The notes below the pieces were generated by a model. The model was not told the DNA's origin, ran no database searches, and was given only the letters and a program-made list of their open reading frames with translations. From CAZMOK01 sp964567785 (lineage in GTDB: Bacteria > Bacteroidota > Bacteroidia > Bacteroidales > JAGOPY01), in contig CAZMOK010000088.1 of assembly GCA_964567785.1 (NCBI GenBank), positions 1 through 9,690 of the forward strand: a stretch of 9,690 nt of DNA, in the 5' to 3' direction. Shown here one piece after another: positions 1-6,949 of the stretch. Both the position numbers and the translations under genes were made by a program. Each line of letters starts with the position of its first letter. Position 1 is the stretch's first letter.

Positions 1-11
1 CTATTTAAAAC

Positions 12-28
12 CACCCCATTACCTCCTT
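12..28 (-). promoter_or_regulatory. possible ribosome binding site and GTG start of a gene leaving the window
   Basis: Read on the minus strand just past the ppc stop codon, there is a perfect AAGGAGGT at 28-21. Six bases further is a GTG (14-12) that opens a frame running off the window edge. A nearer ATG (19-17) is closed by a stop three codons later, so GTG is the only usable start visible. Only four codons can be seen, so this could be chance. Strong Shine-Dalgarno sequences are not typical of the other genes here. Confidence 0.22.
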
Positions 29-34
29 GTTTGG

Positions 35-2749
35 TTAACCGGTGCTTTTTAACCCGCCGGATAAGGCATTCACAAGCAACAACAGCGGTAAAAGATATTC
101 ATCGCTTTTCTCTGGACCGGTCTCCCGGATGCCCCGCCACTTTCTGAGGTGGTCGATCTGGATCTCATGAAGCACCTTCAGTGCATTATTCCTCAATTTA
201 TTGTCTTCCAACCTGGAGATCCGCCGTACCTCAACAGTAGCGCCCATTATTTTTTCAATCTCATCGAGGCAGGTCTGGTAATCGGTCAGGATCATATCCA
301 TCAGTTCCCGGTTGGCCTGTGTATCAGGGGCTAAACCGGCGAATGCCTTCATGATATCAGTGTCTGAATTCAACAGGTTCGATTCAATCTGAATGAGGCT
401 GTACTTCAGGAAGGGCCATTCTTTGGCTAACCGGACCAGTTGCTCAAAGTATCCGGGATATTCCTTTTCGAATTCACCCAGGGCCTTGCCTGTGCCGAAC
501 CAGCCGGTGAGGTTGAACCTGGACAGGTTCCAGCTGAACACCCAGGGGATGGAACGGAGGTCGTTCAGGGAGCGCTGGCCTGTCCTCCGCGCCGGCCTGG
601 AGCCGATCTTGCTTTGTTCCAGCACATCGATGGGTGTGGCACCGGTGTAAAAATCCATGAACTGCGGGTGACCGGGCAATTTCCGGTAGTTCTTTCCTGC
701 CTTTTCTACCAGGCGGTCCATCATTTCGTAGAGCTGTCCGTCCCTGGTTTCACCGCCGGCGATAAGGGCTTGCCTTGCCGTTCCCGCCACCAGCATTTCG
801 AGATTGTAAGTCGCAGTGAGACGGTTGGCAAATTGGTTGGCGATGGTTTCTCCCTGCACGGTCATTTTAATGTGACCGCTCACTGAGCCGGGTGGCATGC
901 TGTCAAGAAACCGGTGTATCTTGCCGCCTCCCCGGCTGATCGTACCTCCGCGGCCATGAAAGAAACACAGCTTTACGCCCCGTTCAGCGGCTGCTTTTGT
1001 AAGATTTTCCTCTGCTTTGTAAATATTCCACCGGCTGGCCAGTATGCCGCCGTCCTTGTTGCTGTCGCTGTAACCCAGCATCACTTCCTGGGTAAAGGGT
1101 TGTGTACCTTTACGCTGCTCTTTCATGACCGGGTGATCCAGGAAAGCAGACAAAATTCCGGGACCGGCAATAAGGTCGTCAATGGTTTCCAGGAGCGGAA
1201 CCACAGGAAGGGTGGTGTCCTGAAGCCCCACTTCCCTCAGGAACAAAAAGACCAGAAGCAAATCGCTCAGGCTCCGTGTCATGCTGACAATGACAGAGCC
1301 GATACCCTCCGTGCCGTATTGATCAATGTGGGCCTTGACCTCGCGGAGATAGCCAAGGACATTGTCTGCTTCCGGTCCGCATGATCTTCCTTCCACCAGG
1401 AATGGCCGGTTGCTTTTCAATTCCTCATTTAAGAACGACAACCGCTTTCTTTCATTCCAACCGGCATAATCCCAGTCTTCATAGCCTGAAGCCGCCAAAA
1501 CCTGGCTGACCGCCTTTTCGTGGTAGGCGCTGTTTTGCCTGATATCAAGCTTTGCCAGGTGAAAGCCAAAACACTGTACCATCCGCTCAACAGGGAACAG
1601 CCACTGCTTTGCTATTCTTGCCGCACCCAGGCCGGTCAGGAGCTGTCTCAGGTTTTTCAGCTCTGCCGACAGTTCATCCGCAGATTGAAAAGACCCGTTC
1701 TGTTCAGTTGCAGGGTTATCTGAAAGGGTATGATCCAATTGTACCAGGAGCAGATTGATGAACTGGCGCAATGGCTCGGACGGGTTCCGGTCCAGCGCTT
1801 CCTGACCTTTTTCACCAAGCAATGCGGCCTTCGATTGGATCTCATCCAGGAATTCCTTTGGAAAAGAGTTCCGGTAACTGGAAAAGCTGAGTTTTGCAGC
1901 CAGGTCGTTCAGTTGATTGCGCAGCATCTTCAGCGCTGCCTGTCGATGCAACCGCAAGGTGGAAGCCGTGAACTCCGGCGTAACGAACGGGTGGCCGTCG
2001 CGGTCGCCACCCACCCAGCTGCCGAACTGAATTAAGGGAAAATGCTCCGGCCATTCGAGCAGTTCAGGAGAAAAGCCCATTGTATCCCAGGCATCCTGCA
2101 GCCGCTGATCGGTTAGCCGAACGGCTTCAGGAAATACATTCACAAAGTAATGCATCAGGTTGTTTCTCTCGTCTTCCAGGCTTGGCTTCTGAAGGAAGAT
2201 TTCACCGGTACGCCACCAGCGCTCCATTAAACCGATGATTTCCTGTTTCAGTACCGACCGTTCTGCAGCAGACCAATTCGGGTTTTCCTTCTTGACCAGT
2301 AACAGGTACAGTTCCCGGTGGATGTCGAGGACGGTCAGCCGTTTTGCCTCTGTGGGGTGGGCTGTCAAAACCGGCACTACCTTCATTTCCCGGAGCATTT
2401 CCGCAATTTCCCGTTCACCTGTTCCGGCAGTTTTCCACCGGTGCAACGTTTCTCCCCACGATCCCCGGGTGGATTCTATGCCAAACTTCGTTTCGACTTT
2501 TCGCCGGTAATGGGTGGCCGCGTTTTCTTCGGCCAGGTTCAGCAATTCAAAACAAATGCCGATCGCCTGGGTCAGCTTTTCATCAGAACCGCCTTTTTTT
2601 TCGGGAATTGCAGCACTGTCGAACGGCAAAGCTTCTGCCAGGTCCCCTTCGCCTATCCCTGACAGCATCTCCTTAAACAGGGAGATCAGGTATTGAAAAT
2701 CAGCCTTTATTTTCTCAAATCCTTCGTGTTGTATCAGTTCTTTTGTCAT
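35..2749 (-). CDS. ppc: phosphoenolpyruvate carboxylase
   Basis: Cytosolic enzyme that carboxylates phosphoenolpyruvate with bicarbonate to oxaloacetate, refilling the citric acid cycle. The 904 residues match the bacterial family (E. coli 883) and one PEPcase domain fills the chain. Visible landmarks are TAHPTE with catalytic His131 (E. coli His138), GSWVGGDRDGHP at 243-254, YSDSNKDGG with Lys565, the glycine-rich loop FHGRGGTISRGGG with His598, Arg600 and Arg606 (E. coli His579, Arg581, Arg587), and GSRPARR from 716. The chain ends in STG where most members end in NTG. By motif spacing, two of the four E. coli aspartate-inhibitor contacts are changed (Lys773 to Asn794, Asn881 to Ser902), while Arg606 and Arg853 are kept. 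The start is preceded by a GGGCGGCAGG purine-rich stretch. It may be cotranscribed with the broken gene about 30 bp upstream. Base composition is G+C-richer than the rest of the window. Family assignment is secure; the regulatory reading is inference. Confidence 0.98.
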   Translation of the reverse strand: MTKELIQHEGFEKIKADFQYLISLFKEMLSGIGEGDLAEALPFDSAAIPEKKGGSDEKLTQAIGICFELLNLAEENAATHYRRKVETKFGIESTRGSWGETLHRWKTAGTGEREIAEMLREMKVVPVLTAHPTEAKRLTVLDIHRELYLLLVKKENPNWSAAERSVLKQEIIGLMERWWRTGEIFLQKPSLEDERNNLMHYFVNVFPEAVRLTDQRLQDAWDTMGFSPELLEWPEHFPLIQFGSWVGGDRDGHPFVTPEFTASTLRLHRQAALKMLRNQLNDLAAKLSFSSYRNSFPKEFLDEIQSKAALLGEKGQEALDRNPSEPLRQFINLLLVQLDHTLSDNPATEQNGSFQSADELSAELKNLRQLLTGLGAARIAKQWLFPVERMVQCFGFHLAKLDIRQNSAYHEKAVSQVLAASGYEDWDYAGWNERKRLSFLNEELKSNRPFLVEGRSCGPEADNVLGYLREVKAHIDQYGTEGIGSVIVSMTRSLSDLLLVFLFLREVGLQDTTLPVVPLLETIDDLIAGPGILSAFLDHPVMKEQRKGTQPFTQEVMLGYSDSNKDGGILASRWNIYKAEENLTKAAAERGVKLCFFHGRGGTISRGGGKIHRFLDSMPPGSVSGHIKMTVQGETIANQFANRLTATYNLEMLVAGTARQALIAGGETRDGQLYEMMDRLVEKAGKNYRKLPGHPQFMDFYTGATPIDVLEQSKIGSRPARRTGQRSLNDLRSIPWVFSWNLSRFNLTGWFGTGKALGEFEKEYPGYFEQLVRLAKEWPFLKYSLIQIESNLLNSDTDIMKAFAGLAPDTQANRELMDMILTDYQTCLDEIEKIMGATVEVRRISRLEDNKLRNNALKVLHEIQIDHLRKWRGIRETGPEKSDEYLLPLLLLVNALSGGLKSTG

Positions 2750-3108
2750 CCTGCCGCCCTTTAATGCCTATAAATGCTTTACAGTCTGAAATGTTCATTA
2801 TCCTTGTCACTTAGGTTCACGGTGCCGGCGCCAAATTTCAGATAATCGAAGTTCTTCAATGATTTAAGGTAATGTATCGTGAATGAGCCAATCAGTAGGG
2901 GGGCGTAGTGTGCTAATCCTCCCTGTTCCTGTATCTTTCCACTTTTTTCTCAGCAGATTCCTCAAGAGAGAGCAGGAATATTGCAGCCCACAGCCTGTTT
3001 CTGATGTCATCAAAATCCAAAGATCCATGTTCCTTGAAGAAGGCACTGACCACTGCCGGGGAAAGCCCGCCGGGTTGGTGTCCAGGCTGGTAGTGGTGCG
3101 CAGGTCAG

Positions 3109-3163
3109 CAAGATCATAAGAAAGAGATCGTCATCGATGAGTTCCTTCCTTGCAGCGGTTTTT
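3109..3163. repeat. left copy of the 55-bp contig-end duplication
   Basis: These 55 bases, beginning CAAGATCATAAG and ending GCGGTTTTT, abut the N run. They are identical base for base to 3264-3318 on the other side of the gap, and upstream and downstream of the pair the match stops at once. The length of exactly 55 equals a standard de Bruijn k-mer size, which points to two contigs ending on the same graph node and not to a biological repeat. Confidence 0.9.
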
Positions 3164-3263
3164 NNNNNNNNNNNNNNNNNNNNNNNNNNNNNNNNNNNNN
3201 NNNNNNNNNNNNNNNNNNNNNNNNNNNNNNNNNNNNNNNNNNNNNNNNNNNNNNNNNNNNNNN
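3164..3263. other. assembly gap, 100 Ns
   Basis: There are exactly 100 consecutive Ns, the conventional filler for a join of unknown length. Because the flanks share the same 55 bases, the true distance may be minus 55 bp, meaning no missing sequence at all. The gap falls inside the broken gene upstream of ppc. Confidence 0.99.
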
Positions 3264-3318
3264 CAAGATCATAAGAAAGAGATCGTCATCGATGAGTTCC
3301 TTCCTTGCAGCGGTTTTT
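3264..3318. repeat. right copy of the 55-bp contig-end duplication
   Basis: Identical to 3109-3163 over all 55 bases, starting at the first base after the N run. Merged, the two copies become one stretch within the broken gene, coding on the minus strand around its KNRCKEGTHR stop region. Confidence 0.9.
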
Positions 3319-3543
3319 GAATGATGTCTTTGGCAATGAGAACATCAGCCGTTTCCTTATGAATCCAAAGATACCAGAAGATAAAAATTCTACAAAGGAA
3401 ATCTCTTTATTAAAATTCAGTTCCTGGTAAGTTGCTTCAAAATCCGGTTCGTTCCTGTTCAGGATATCGAGCAGACATGGAAAAAATACATCCGGCGTTG
3501 CTTGTCGTTGGAACTCATCTGTGAATTTTTTCCCAAAGGTCAT

Positions 3544-4067
3544 GCATGTTTAATGCACTGGCAGGATGCAGTTGGCCGGAGGGTTAGGTTAAAACAAGAT
3601 TAATTATACCCACAAAACGTGCAAATAAGAGGATAGTTGTTAGACCTTTAAATTCCAATACCAAAAAATTAATTTGTGACTTTAGCAGCAGTTTATTTTG
3701 ATGAGCCTTTTTCCGGGAATAATTATTTGGCGGTTAATAAATTTTTATATCTTAGTTGATTCAATATTATACCGATATTAATACGAAATAATCAAAAAGA
3801 AATCAGTTCTTCTTATTATTTGAGCAATGAATTTTAGAGCCTTCAGTTTTTCACCATTCTGTTTAACGAATACTAAATAGTTAGATTTAGAAATTGATAT
3901 GACTATTGATAATTCAAAATTGTACTGATAATAATTATGCTGGACAAGAGGTGAGGGTTGTCCTCCCGTAATGACATGAATAGGTTTTCCTCGTTTACCT
4001 TAAAATCGGGGCGAGTATTGCTGAAAATCGTAAGAGTAGGTATTATTTATTAACCAAAATTTAAAAC
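3544..4067. other. AT-rich intergenic region, no gene seen
   Basis: This spacer of about 520 bp lies between the divergently oriented broken gene (left) and the secreted-protein gene (right). It is strongly AT-rich from about 3600 on. I see no open frame of note, no tRNA-like fold and no perfect TAnnTTTG box on either strand. Near-matches such as TAATTTG (3669-3675, plus strand) are too weak to call. It must hold the promoter for the gene at 4068, whose leader (TTAACCAAAATTTAAAAC just before the ATG) lacks a Shine-Dalgarno motif, as is common in Bacteroidota. Confidence 0.6.
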
Positions 4068-4844
4068 ATGAAATTTTTAACACTTTTTTTATCGATTGCT
4101 TTTTTTCTTCAATCTTATGCTCAGGACGCAAGGTATACCTATGGTCCTATTACTGGCGTTAACCTTGATGATATGCTTGCCATCGCCGCTAAAATGTACG
4201 ATAACAATGAAGTTCAAGTTGAAACATTTAACTATTCACAAGGTAAAATTTTATCCAGTTATTACAATTTTACCATTTTGATCTCTCCTTACAGAGCAAA
4301 AATTCTTGCTAACAATACCGATGATGGAGTTTACCTGTCACTTTACGAATTGCAGGTGAAAGGAAAATATGGATACGAAGATGTTGAAAGTGTGCTTGGT
4401 AAAAAATGTGACAAACTGATCAAATCCTTCGGCAAAGAATTTGAAAAGATATCTGAAAATCCAGATGAGGTTGAAAAGGCAAAAACCAAATTTTACAATG
4501 ATCCAAACACTCATTACATTTTCTTCAAAAAAGCAACAGAACTGGCCGCTGAACGCTGGTACGAAAACTTTATGAAGGACAAGGTTTTTTCGTGGGATCT
4601 GAAATTCAGCGATATCAAGAAAAACGAATCTTCCAAGTATAAAGAGTACAAATATGTTGTTACAGCACGCTATTATACCGGGTCGAGCCTTGTAGGATTG
4701 GGAGGCCTGTATGTTAAACTCTATACTAATAGTGATAGTGAAGCCATGACAGAAAAGAATTCAACAGTCAATATTGAAGGAAAATGCGTTGGTTTTAAGG
4801 AAAATATGGGGTATTATTATATCAACTTTATAGAGGCGAAATGA
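4068..4844 (+). CDS. secreted protein of unknown function
   Basis: The 258-residue product starts with a clear Sec signal peptide: MKF, a hydrophobic stretch to about residue 14, then QSYA with probable cleavage after Ala18, leaving Gln19 first. There is no cysteine right after the signal, so it is not a lipoprotein, and no further membrane segment. It is expected in the periplasm or outside the cell. The middle third is rich in Lys and Glu and reads as helical (VESVLGKKCDKLIKSFGKEF and following). The last 60 residues alternate in a beta pattern ending in NIEGKCVGFKENMGYYYINF, which could be a small barrel such as an OB-like fold; this is a guess from pattern only. It has no type IX sorting tail. 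I do not recognise the family. It stands alone: the gene to its right converges on it and a strong hairpin follows within 60 bp, so it is probably a single-gene transcript. No Shine-Dalgarno sequence precedes the ATG. Confidence 0.85.
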   Translation: MKFLTLFLSIAFFLQSYAQDARYTYGPITGVNLDDMLAIAAKMYDNNEVQVETFNYSQGKILSSYYNFTILISPYRAKILANNTDDGVYLSLYELQVKGKYGYEDVESVLGKKCDKLIKSFGKEFEKISENPDEVEKAKTKFYNDPNTHYIFFKKATELAAERWYENFMKDKVFSWDLKFSDIKKNESSKYKEYKYVVTARYYTGSSLVGLGGLYVKLYTNSDSEAMTEKNSTVNIEGKCVGFKENMGYYYINFIEAK

Positions 4845-4903
4845 GGATTTTGGGAATGTAATAATACATATACATTTACCCATTGTGCATTTTAAAGAAC
4901 AAG

Positions 4904-4950
4904 AAAAAAGTTGTTCATCGAATAATAATAATTCGATGGACAACTTTTTT
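4904..4950 (+). terminator. strong, symmetrical intrinsic terminator
   Basis: Arms of 20 bases (4904-4923 and 4931-4950) pair with a single G-U wobble around the 7-base loop AATAATA. The left arm begins with six A and the right arm ends with six T, so each strand gives a hairpin followed by a U run. It lies 60 bp past the stop of the secreted-protein gene on the plus strand. It can also stop transcripts coming from the convergent propeller gene, whose own 3' end has no nearer hairpin. Confidence 0.85.
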
Positions 4951-5180
4951 GCTATAAACTTCACAGTGGCATAAATGGTATTGAATGTCAGCTTTTTAGA
5001 GAAATTGAAGACGCTTGAAACTAATAATTTATGAAACCCCATCACAATTATTTTTCCAATACAATCAAGGATATAAGGGTTGAAATATCAAATACTATTG
5101 ATTGCTTATTTGAATTATTAGAATGCTGTTAGGAATAACCTCTTTAAACAGGGATATTCATACATTTATAATCCTTACCA

Positions 5181-5206
5181 TTATATCAAATTATATTTTG
5201 ATATAA
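5181..5206. repeat. short AT-rich inverted repeat
   Basis: TTATATCAAA (5181-5190) and TTTGATATAA (5197-5206) are perfect 10-base arms around a 6-base spacer. It lies in the convergent intergenic region, has no U run and so is not a good terminator. In sequence this AT-rich it may be chance or a minor protein-binding site. Confidence 0.35.
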
Positions 5207-5365
5207 ATGAATGACAAGACTACAGATAAAATAACTCTTATATATTCATTTAATGTCCATAGACATATCGATAACTACTAAGTAAGGAAGTACTCCCCCT
5301 TTTTTTATCTGTACAAAAGTCAAGACAAAGTAGGTGGAAAAATGATGAAAGATAAGATTAAAGCA

Positions 5366-6616
5366 CTATTTTTTCAAAAATGACCTGGTTCCCATCAACC
5401 CATGTTCAGGACCAACAGCCTTCATAAGATAATAGCCTGGTTTGAGTACGCTGCAATCAACCGTTTGCTTTTTCCCAATGACTTCATAAGTAAGCACTTT
5501 CCGGCCTGTCATATCATAAACAGTGAGCTCAGCATCTTCCGATACATACTGTAATTCGAGAGTCATGGAGGTTTCAACCGGATTTGGATAGATGTTCAAC
5601 TTCGAAGCATCCAGGGTAGCAATTGCTGAGGGTTGAGGATCCAGAACGGCCATTCCACCACCTCTGGTCGATATCCATATCTTCCCCTCATCATCAAGTT
5701 CAAGACCGGTAACATTGTCGTGGGGAAGTTCCGAGTTTAAACTAGTATAGAATGTCCAGTCGGTATTGTTGTATTTCCCCAATCCGGCATTTTCAAAACC
5801 CACCCAAAGTGTCTGGTTTGCGTCAAATAACATAGCGCTTGCTGTAGCGTTGGGAAAAATCTTGCTGTTAGGTTCTTTGATGATGTCAAAATTCAGGCCA
5901 TCAAAGGTGGCAATACTCCCATTGTTAAACGCGACCCATACCATTCCACTGGAGGCTTCAGCCATACAGATTGGAAAGTTTCCGGGAATATTCGAGTTAT
6001 CGGTATCATAGATTTCCCAGTTTTCACCCTCTTTTGTAACGAGTCCACCACCACTTGTCCCGATAAATAGTGGGCCTGTCTGACTTTTCATAACCGAGAT
6101 CACATTTTTCACTGGAAGCGGTGAGTTGCTTTTGTTGTAAATAACCCATCCTGTTCCATCGTATATACCAAGACCACCCGAAAAAACCAATCCGGAAGCT
6201 GTCATGCCAACGTATTCCATCCCGTCTGGAGCCACATCAATGCAGGAGATAGCATTGGCCGTGAGGTTTGAGTTACTGGCATCGAAAACAATATAGTCGG
6301 TTCCGTCATAATGATAGACACCCGATGGTGTTGCAATTGAATTATATCCTAGGGGGTTTGGTTTTAGTTCGTTAATCGAACCGATCCATCCCAGCTCATC
6401 CCAGGTTGCTCCGTTATAGGTATAAACATGGCTTGGACTGACCAATCCTCCGGGGGTTCCGATAAATACCTCATCGTTTAGGCCTATTCCCAGACTGACA
6501 ATTTCATCGGAGGGAATATCTGTGTTTCCGGTATTCATGATGGTCCAGGTTCCCTGCGCACCAATGAACGGCATTAAAAAGATCGTGGCTAAGAGGAAAA
6601 GTATAAATTTTTTCAT
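5366..6616 (-). CDS. secreted beta-propeller-like protein with type IX secretion sorting domain
   Basis: The 416-residue product has three parts. Residues 1 to about 21 are a Sec signal peptide (MKKFILFLLATIFLMPFIGA). Residues about 22-335 hold roughly seven degenerate repeats of 40-50 residues, of the form W-x-x-Y-x-x-x-N-S-x-L-P, then about 12 hydrophobic-patterned residues, then G-x-x-W-x-G-T-x-G-G-G-L. Clear copies include WVIYNKSNSPLP, WEIYDTDNSNIP and WTFYTSLNSELP, with ISTRGGGMAVLD closing the last. This resembles the two-component-regulator-type propeller (Reg_prop) found in Bacteroidota. Residues about 339-416 are a Por/type IX sorting domain, with LNIYPNPV at its start, the middle YDMTGRKV and the late LKPGYYLMKA. 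Family knowledge predicts export through the outer membrane by the type IX system, tail removal and surface attachment or release. There is no catalytic domain, so binding or adhesion is possible, but its ligand is unknown. It is monocistronic with a likely distant promoter (6850-6881). Confidence 0.92.
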   Translation of the reverse strand: MKKFILFLLATIFLMPFIGAQGTWTIMNTGNTDIPSDEIVSLGIGLNDEVFIGTPGGLVSPSHVYTYNGATWDELGWIGSINELKPNPLGYNSIATPSGVYHYDGTDYIVFDASNSNLTANAISCIDVAPDGMEYVGMTASGLVFSGGLGIYDGTGWVIYNKSNSPLPVKNVISVMKSQTGPLFIGTSGGGLVTKEGENWEIYDTDNSNIPGNFPICMAEASSGMVWVAFNNGSIATFDGLNFDIIKEPNSKIFPNATASAMLFDANQTLWVGFENAGLGKYNNTDWTFYTSLNSELPHDNVTGLELDDEGKIWISTRGGGMAVLDPQPSAIATLDASKLNIYPNPVETSMTLELQYVSEDAELTVYDMTGRKVLTYEVIGKKQTVDCSVLKPGYYLMKAVGPEHGLMGTRSFLKK

Positions 6617-6686
6617 GCTTAATTATTTTGGTTTATGAATAATGAATATTTATTTGCTCCCTGTAAGTTAGCAAGGAAAATATTTT

Positions 6687-6710
6687 ATTCCTTTAATTAA
6701 CTAAAGGAAT
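6687..6710. promoter_or_regulatory. 24-bp near-perfect palindrome, possible operator or leader hairpin
   Basis: ATTCCTTTAATT (6687-6698) followed directly by AACTAAAGGAAT (6699-6710) forms a dyad in which 11 of 12 pairs match; only the A6695/C6700 pair fails. It lies 70-94 bp upstream of the propeller gene's ATG, inside its presumed leader. A spacer-less dyad is more like a dimeric regulator site than an RNA hairpin. No regulator gene for it is visible next door. Confidence 0.45.
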
Positions 6711-6849
6711 CCACATCGTTGGTAATATCTTCAACACTTAGACAACATGATGTGGTAATTATTTGTAATAAAAGAAGGATGAAAAATAAGTAATTTCTTT
6801 TGATCATTTTTGTGATATATTACCTAATAATTAATGTGTTTGGTTATAA

Positions 6850-6881
6850 CAAATTTAATAATTGTATAGTTTATTGACAAA
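6850..6881 (-). promoter_or_regulatory. probable Bacteroidota promoter for the propeller gene
   Basis: On the minus strand TTTG (6881-6878) is followed after 20 bases by TAAATTTG (6857-6850), a full match to the Bacteroidota -33/-7 pattern TTTG-N19/20-TAnnTTTG. Transcription would start near 6843 and give a leader of about 225 bases before the ATG at 6616. The distance is long, so a closer unrecognised promoter is possible. Confidence 0.45.
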
Positions 6882-6904
6882 TATGCATGCAATTTATAGA
6901 CAAT

Positions 6905-6946
6905 AAAAATAATCTTCAAAAAGGAGCAGAAATAAAGATTATTTTT
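6905..6946. terminator. AT-rich inverted repeat, weak bidirectional terminator candidate
   Basis: AAAAATAATCTT (6905-6916) and AAGATTATTTTT (6935-6946) are perfect 12-base arms around an 18-base loop. Both strands read stem then U run. It lies about 310 bp downstream of the RelE-type toxin-antitoxin operon (minus strand) and could end that transcript. The stem has only two G-C pairs' worth of strength and a wide loop, so the call is tentative. Confidence 0.35.
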
Positions 6947-6949
6947 TAA

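Larger units (their letters stand above)
2779..3543 (-). pseudogene. broken hypothetical gene upstream of ppc, split by a contig gap and frameshifts
   Basis: A minus-strand reading starts at 3543 (MTFGKKFTDEFQ) and is clean for about 60 codons, but in that frame meets a TGA at 3288-3286. Protein-like sequence continues in changing frames: KETADVLIAKDIIQK (3358-3314), ARKELIDDDLFLM, LADLRTTTSLDTNPAGF (about 3114-3063), AVVSAFFKEHGSLDFDDI onward (3056-2916), then GLAHYAPLLIGSFTIHYL to a TAA at 2781-2779. About five frame changes would be needed, several next to short homopolymers (for example the A-run at 3318-3314). Collapsing the 100-N gap and the duplicated 55 bases leaves about 610 bp, a protein of roughly 200 residues. 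I do not recognise the family and see no signal peptide. It is either a decaying gene or one damaged by assembly or sequencing errors. Gene decay is somewhat favoured because the neighbouring 2.7-kb ppc has no frameshift. The stop lies 29 bp before ppc on the same strand, so the two may once have formed an operon. Confidence 0.6.
4845..5365. other. intergenic region between convergent genes
   Basis: This region of about 520 bp lies between the ends of the secreted-protein and propeller genes. It holds the strong hairpin at 4904-4950 and a weaker AT-rich inverted repeat at 5181-5206. Two tiny overlapping plus-strand frames occur at 4975-5034 (19 codons) and 5031-5132 (33 codons, MKPHHNYFSNTIKD start). 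They touch through an ATGA, but neither has a ribosome binding site or a recognisable product, so I do not call them genes. A C5T7 tract at 5295-5306 has no stem before it. Confidence 0.55.

Noticed and set aside
393..1384. Several plus-strand open frames of 85-156 codons opposite ppc
   Set aside because: They lie entirely antisense to a complete, well-conserved enzyme gene, have no recognisable domains and Cys/Gln-rich shadow-like composition.
2235..2696. Overlapping plus-strand frames of 60-114 codons near the ppc 5' end
   Set aside because: Mutually overlapping frames antisense to the region that contains the conserved TAHPTE motif; all are shadows.
2883..3119. A plus-strand 78-codon frame beside the gap
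   Set aside because: The minus strand gives more protein-like segments leading to a stop just before ppc; the plus frame has no start context and no recognisable features.
3109..3318. A direct 55-bp repeat that might be a target-site duplication around an inserted element
   Set aside because: Target-site duplications are far shorter, no element ends are visible, and the exact k-mer length with abutting Ns fits an assembly artefact better.
4761..5045. A minus-strand 94-codon frame across the terminator
   Set aside because: It overlaps the 3' end of the secreted-protein gene and reads straight through the strong hairpin, so it is very unlikely to be a gene.
5181..5206. Possible terminator or phage attachment core at the 10+10 bp inverted repeat
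   Set aside because: The arms are almost all A/T, there is no U run and no integrase nearby; listed only as a weak repeat.
5295..5306. C5T7 tract resembling the tail of a terminator
   Set aside because: No stable stem precedes the T run on the plus strand, and on the minus strand the run is A.
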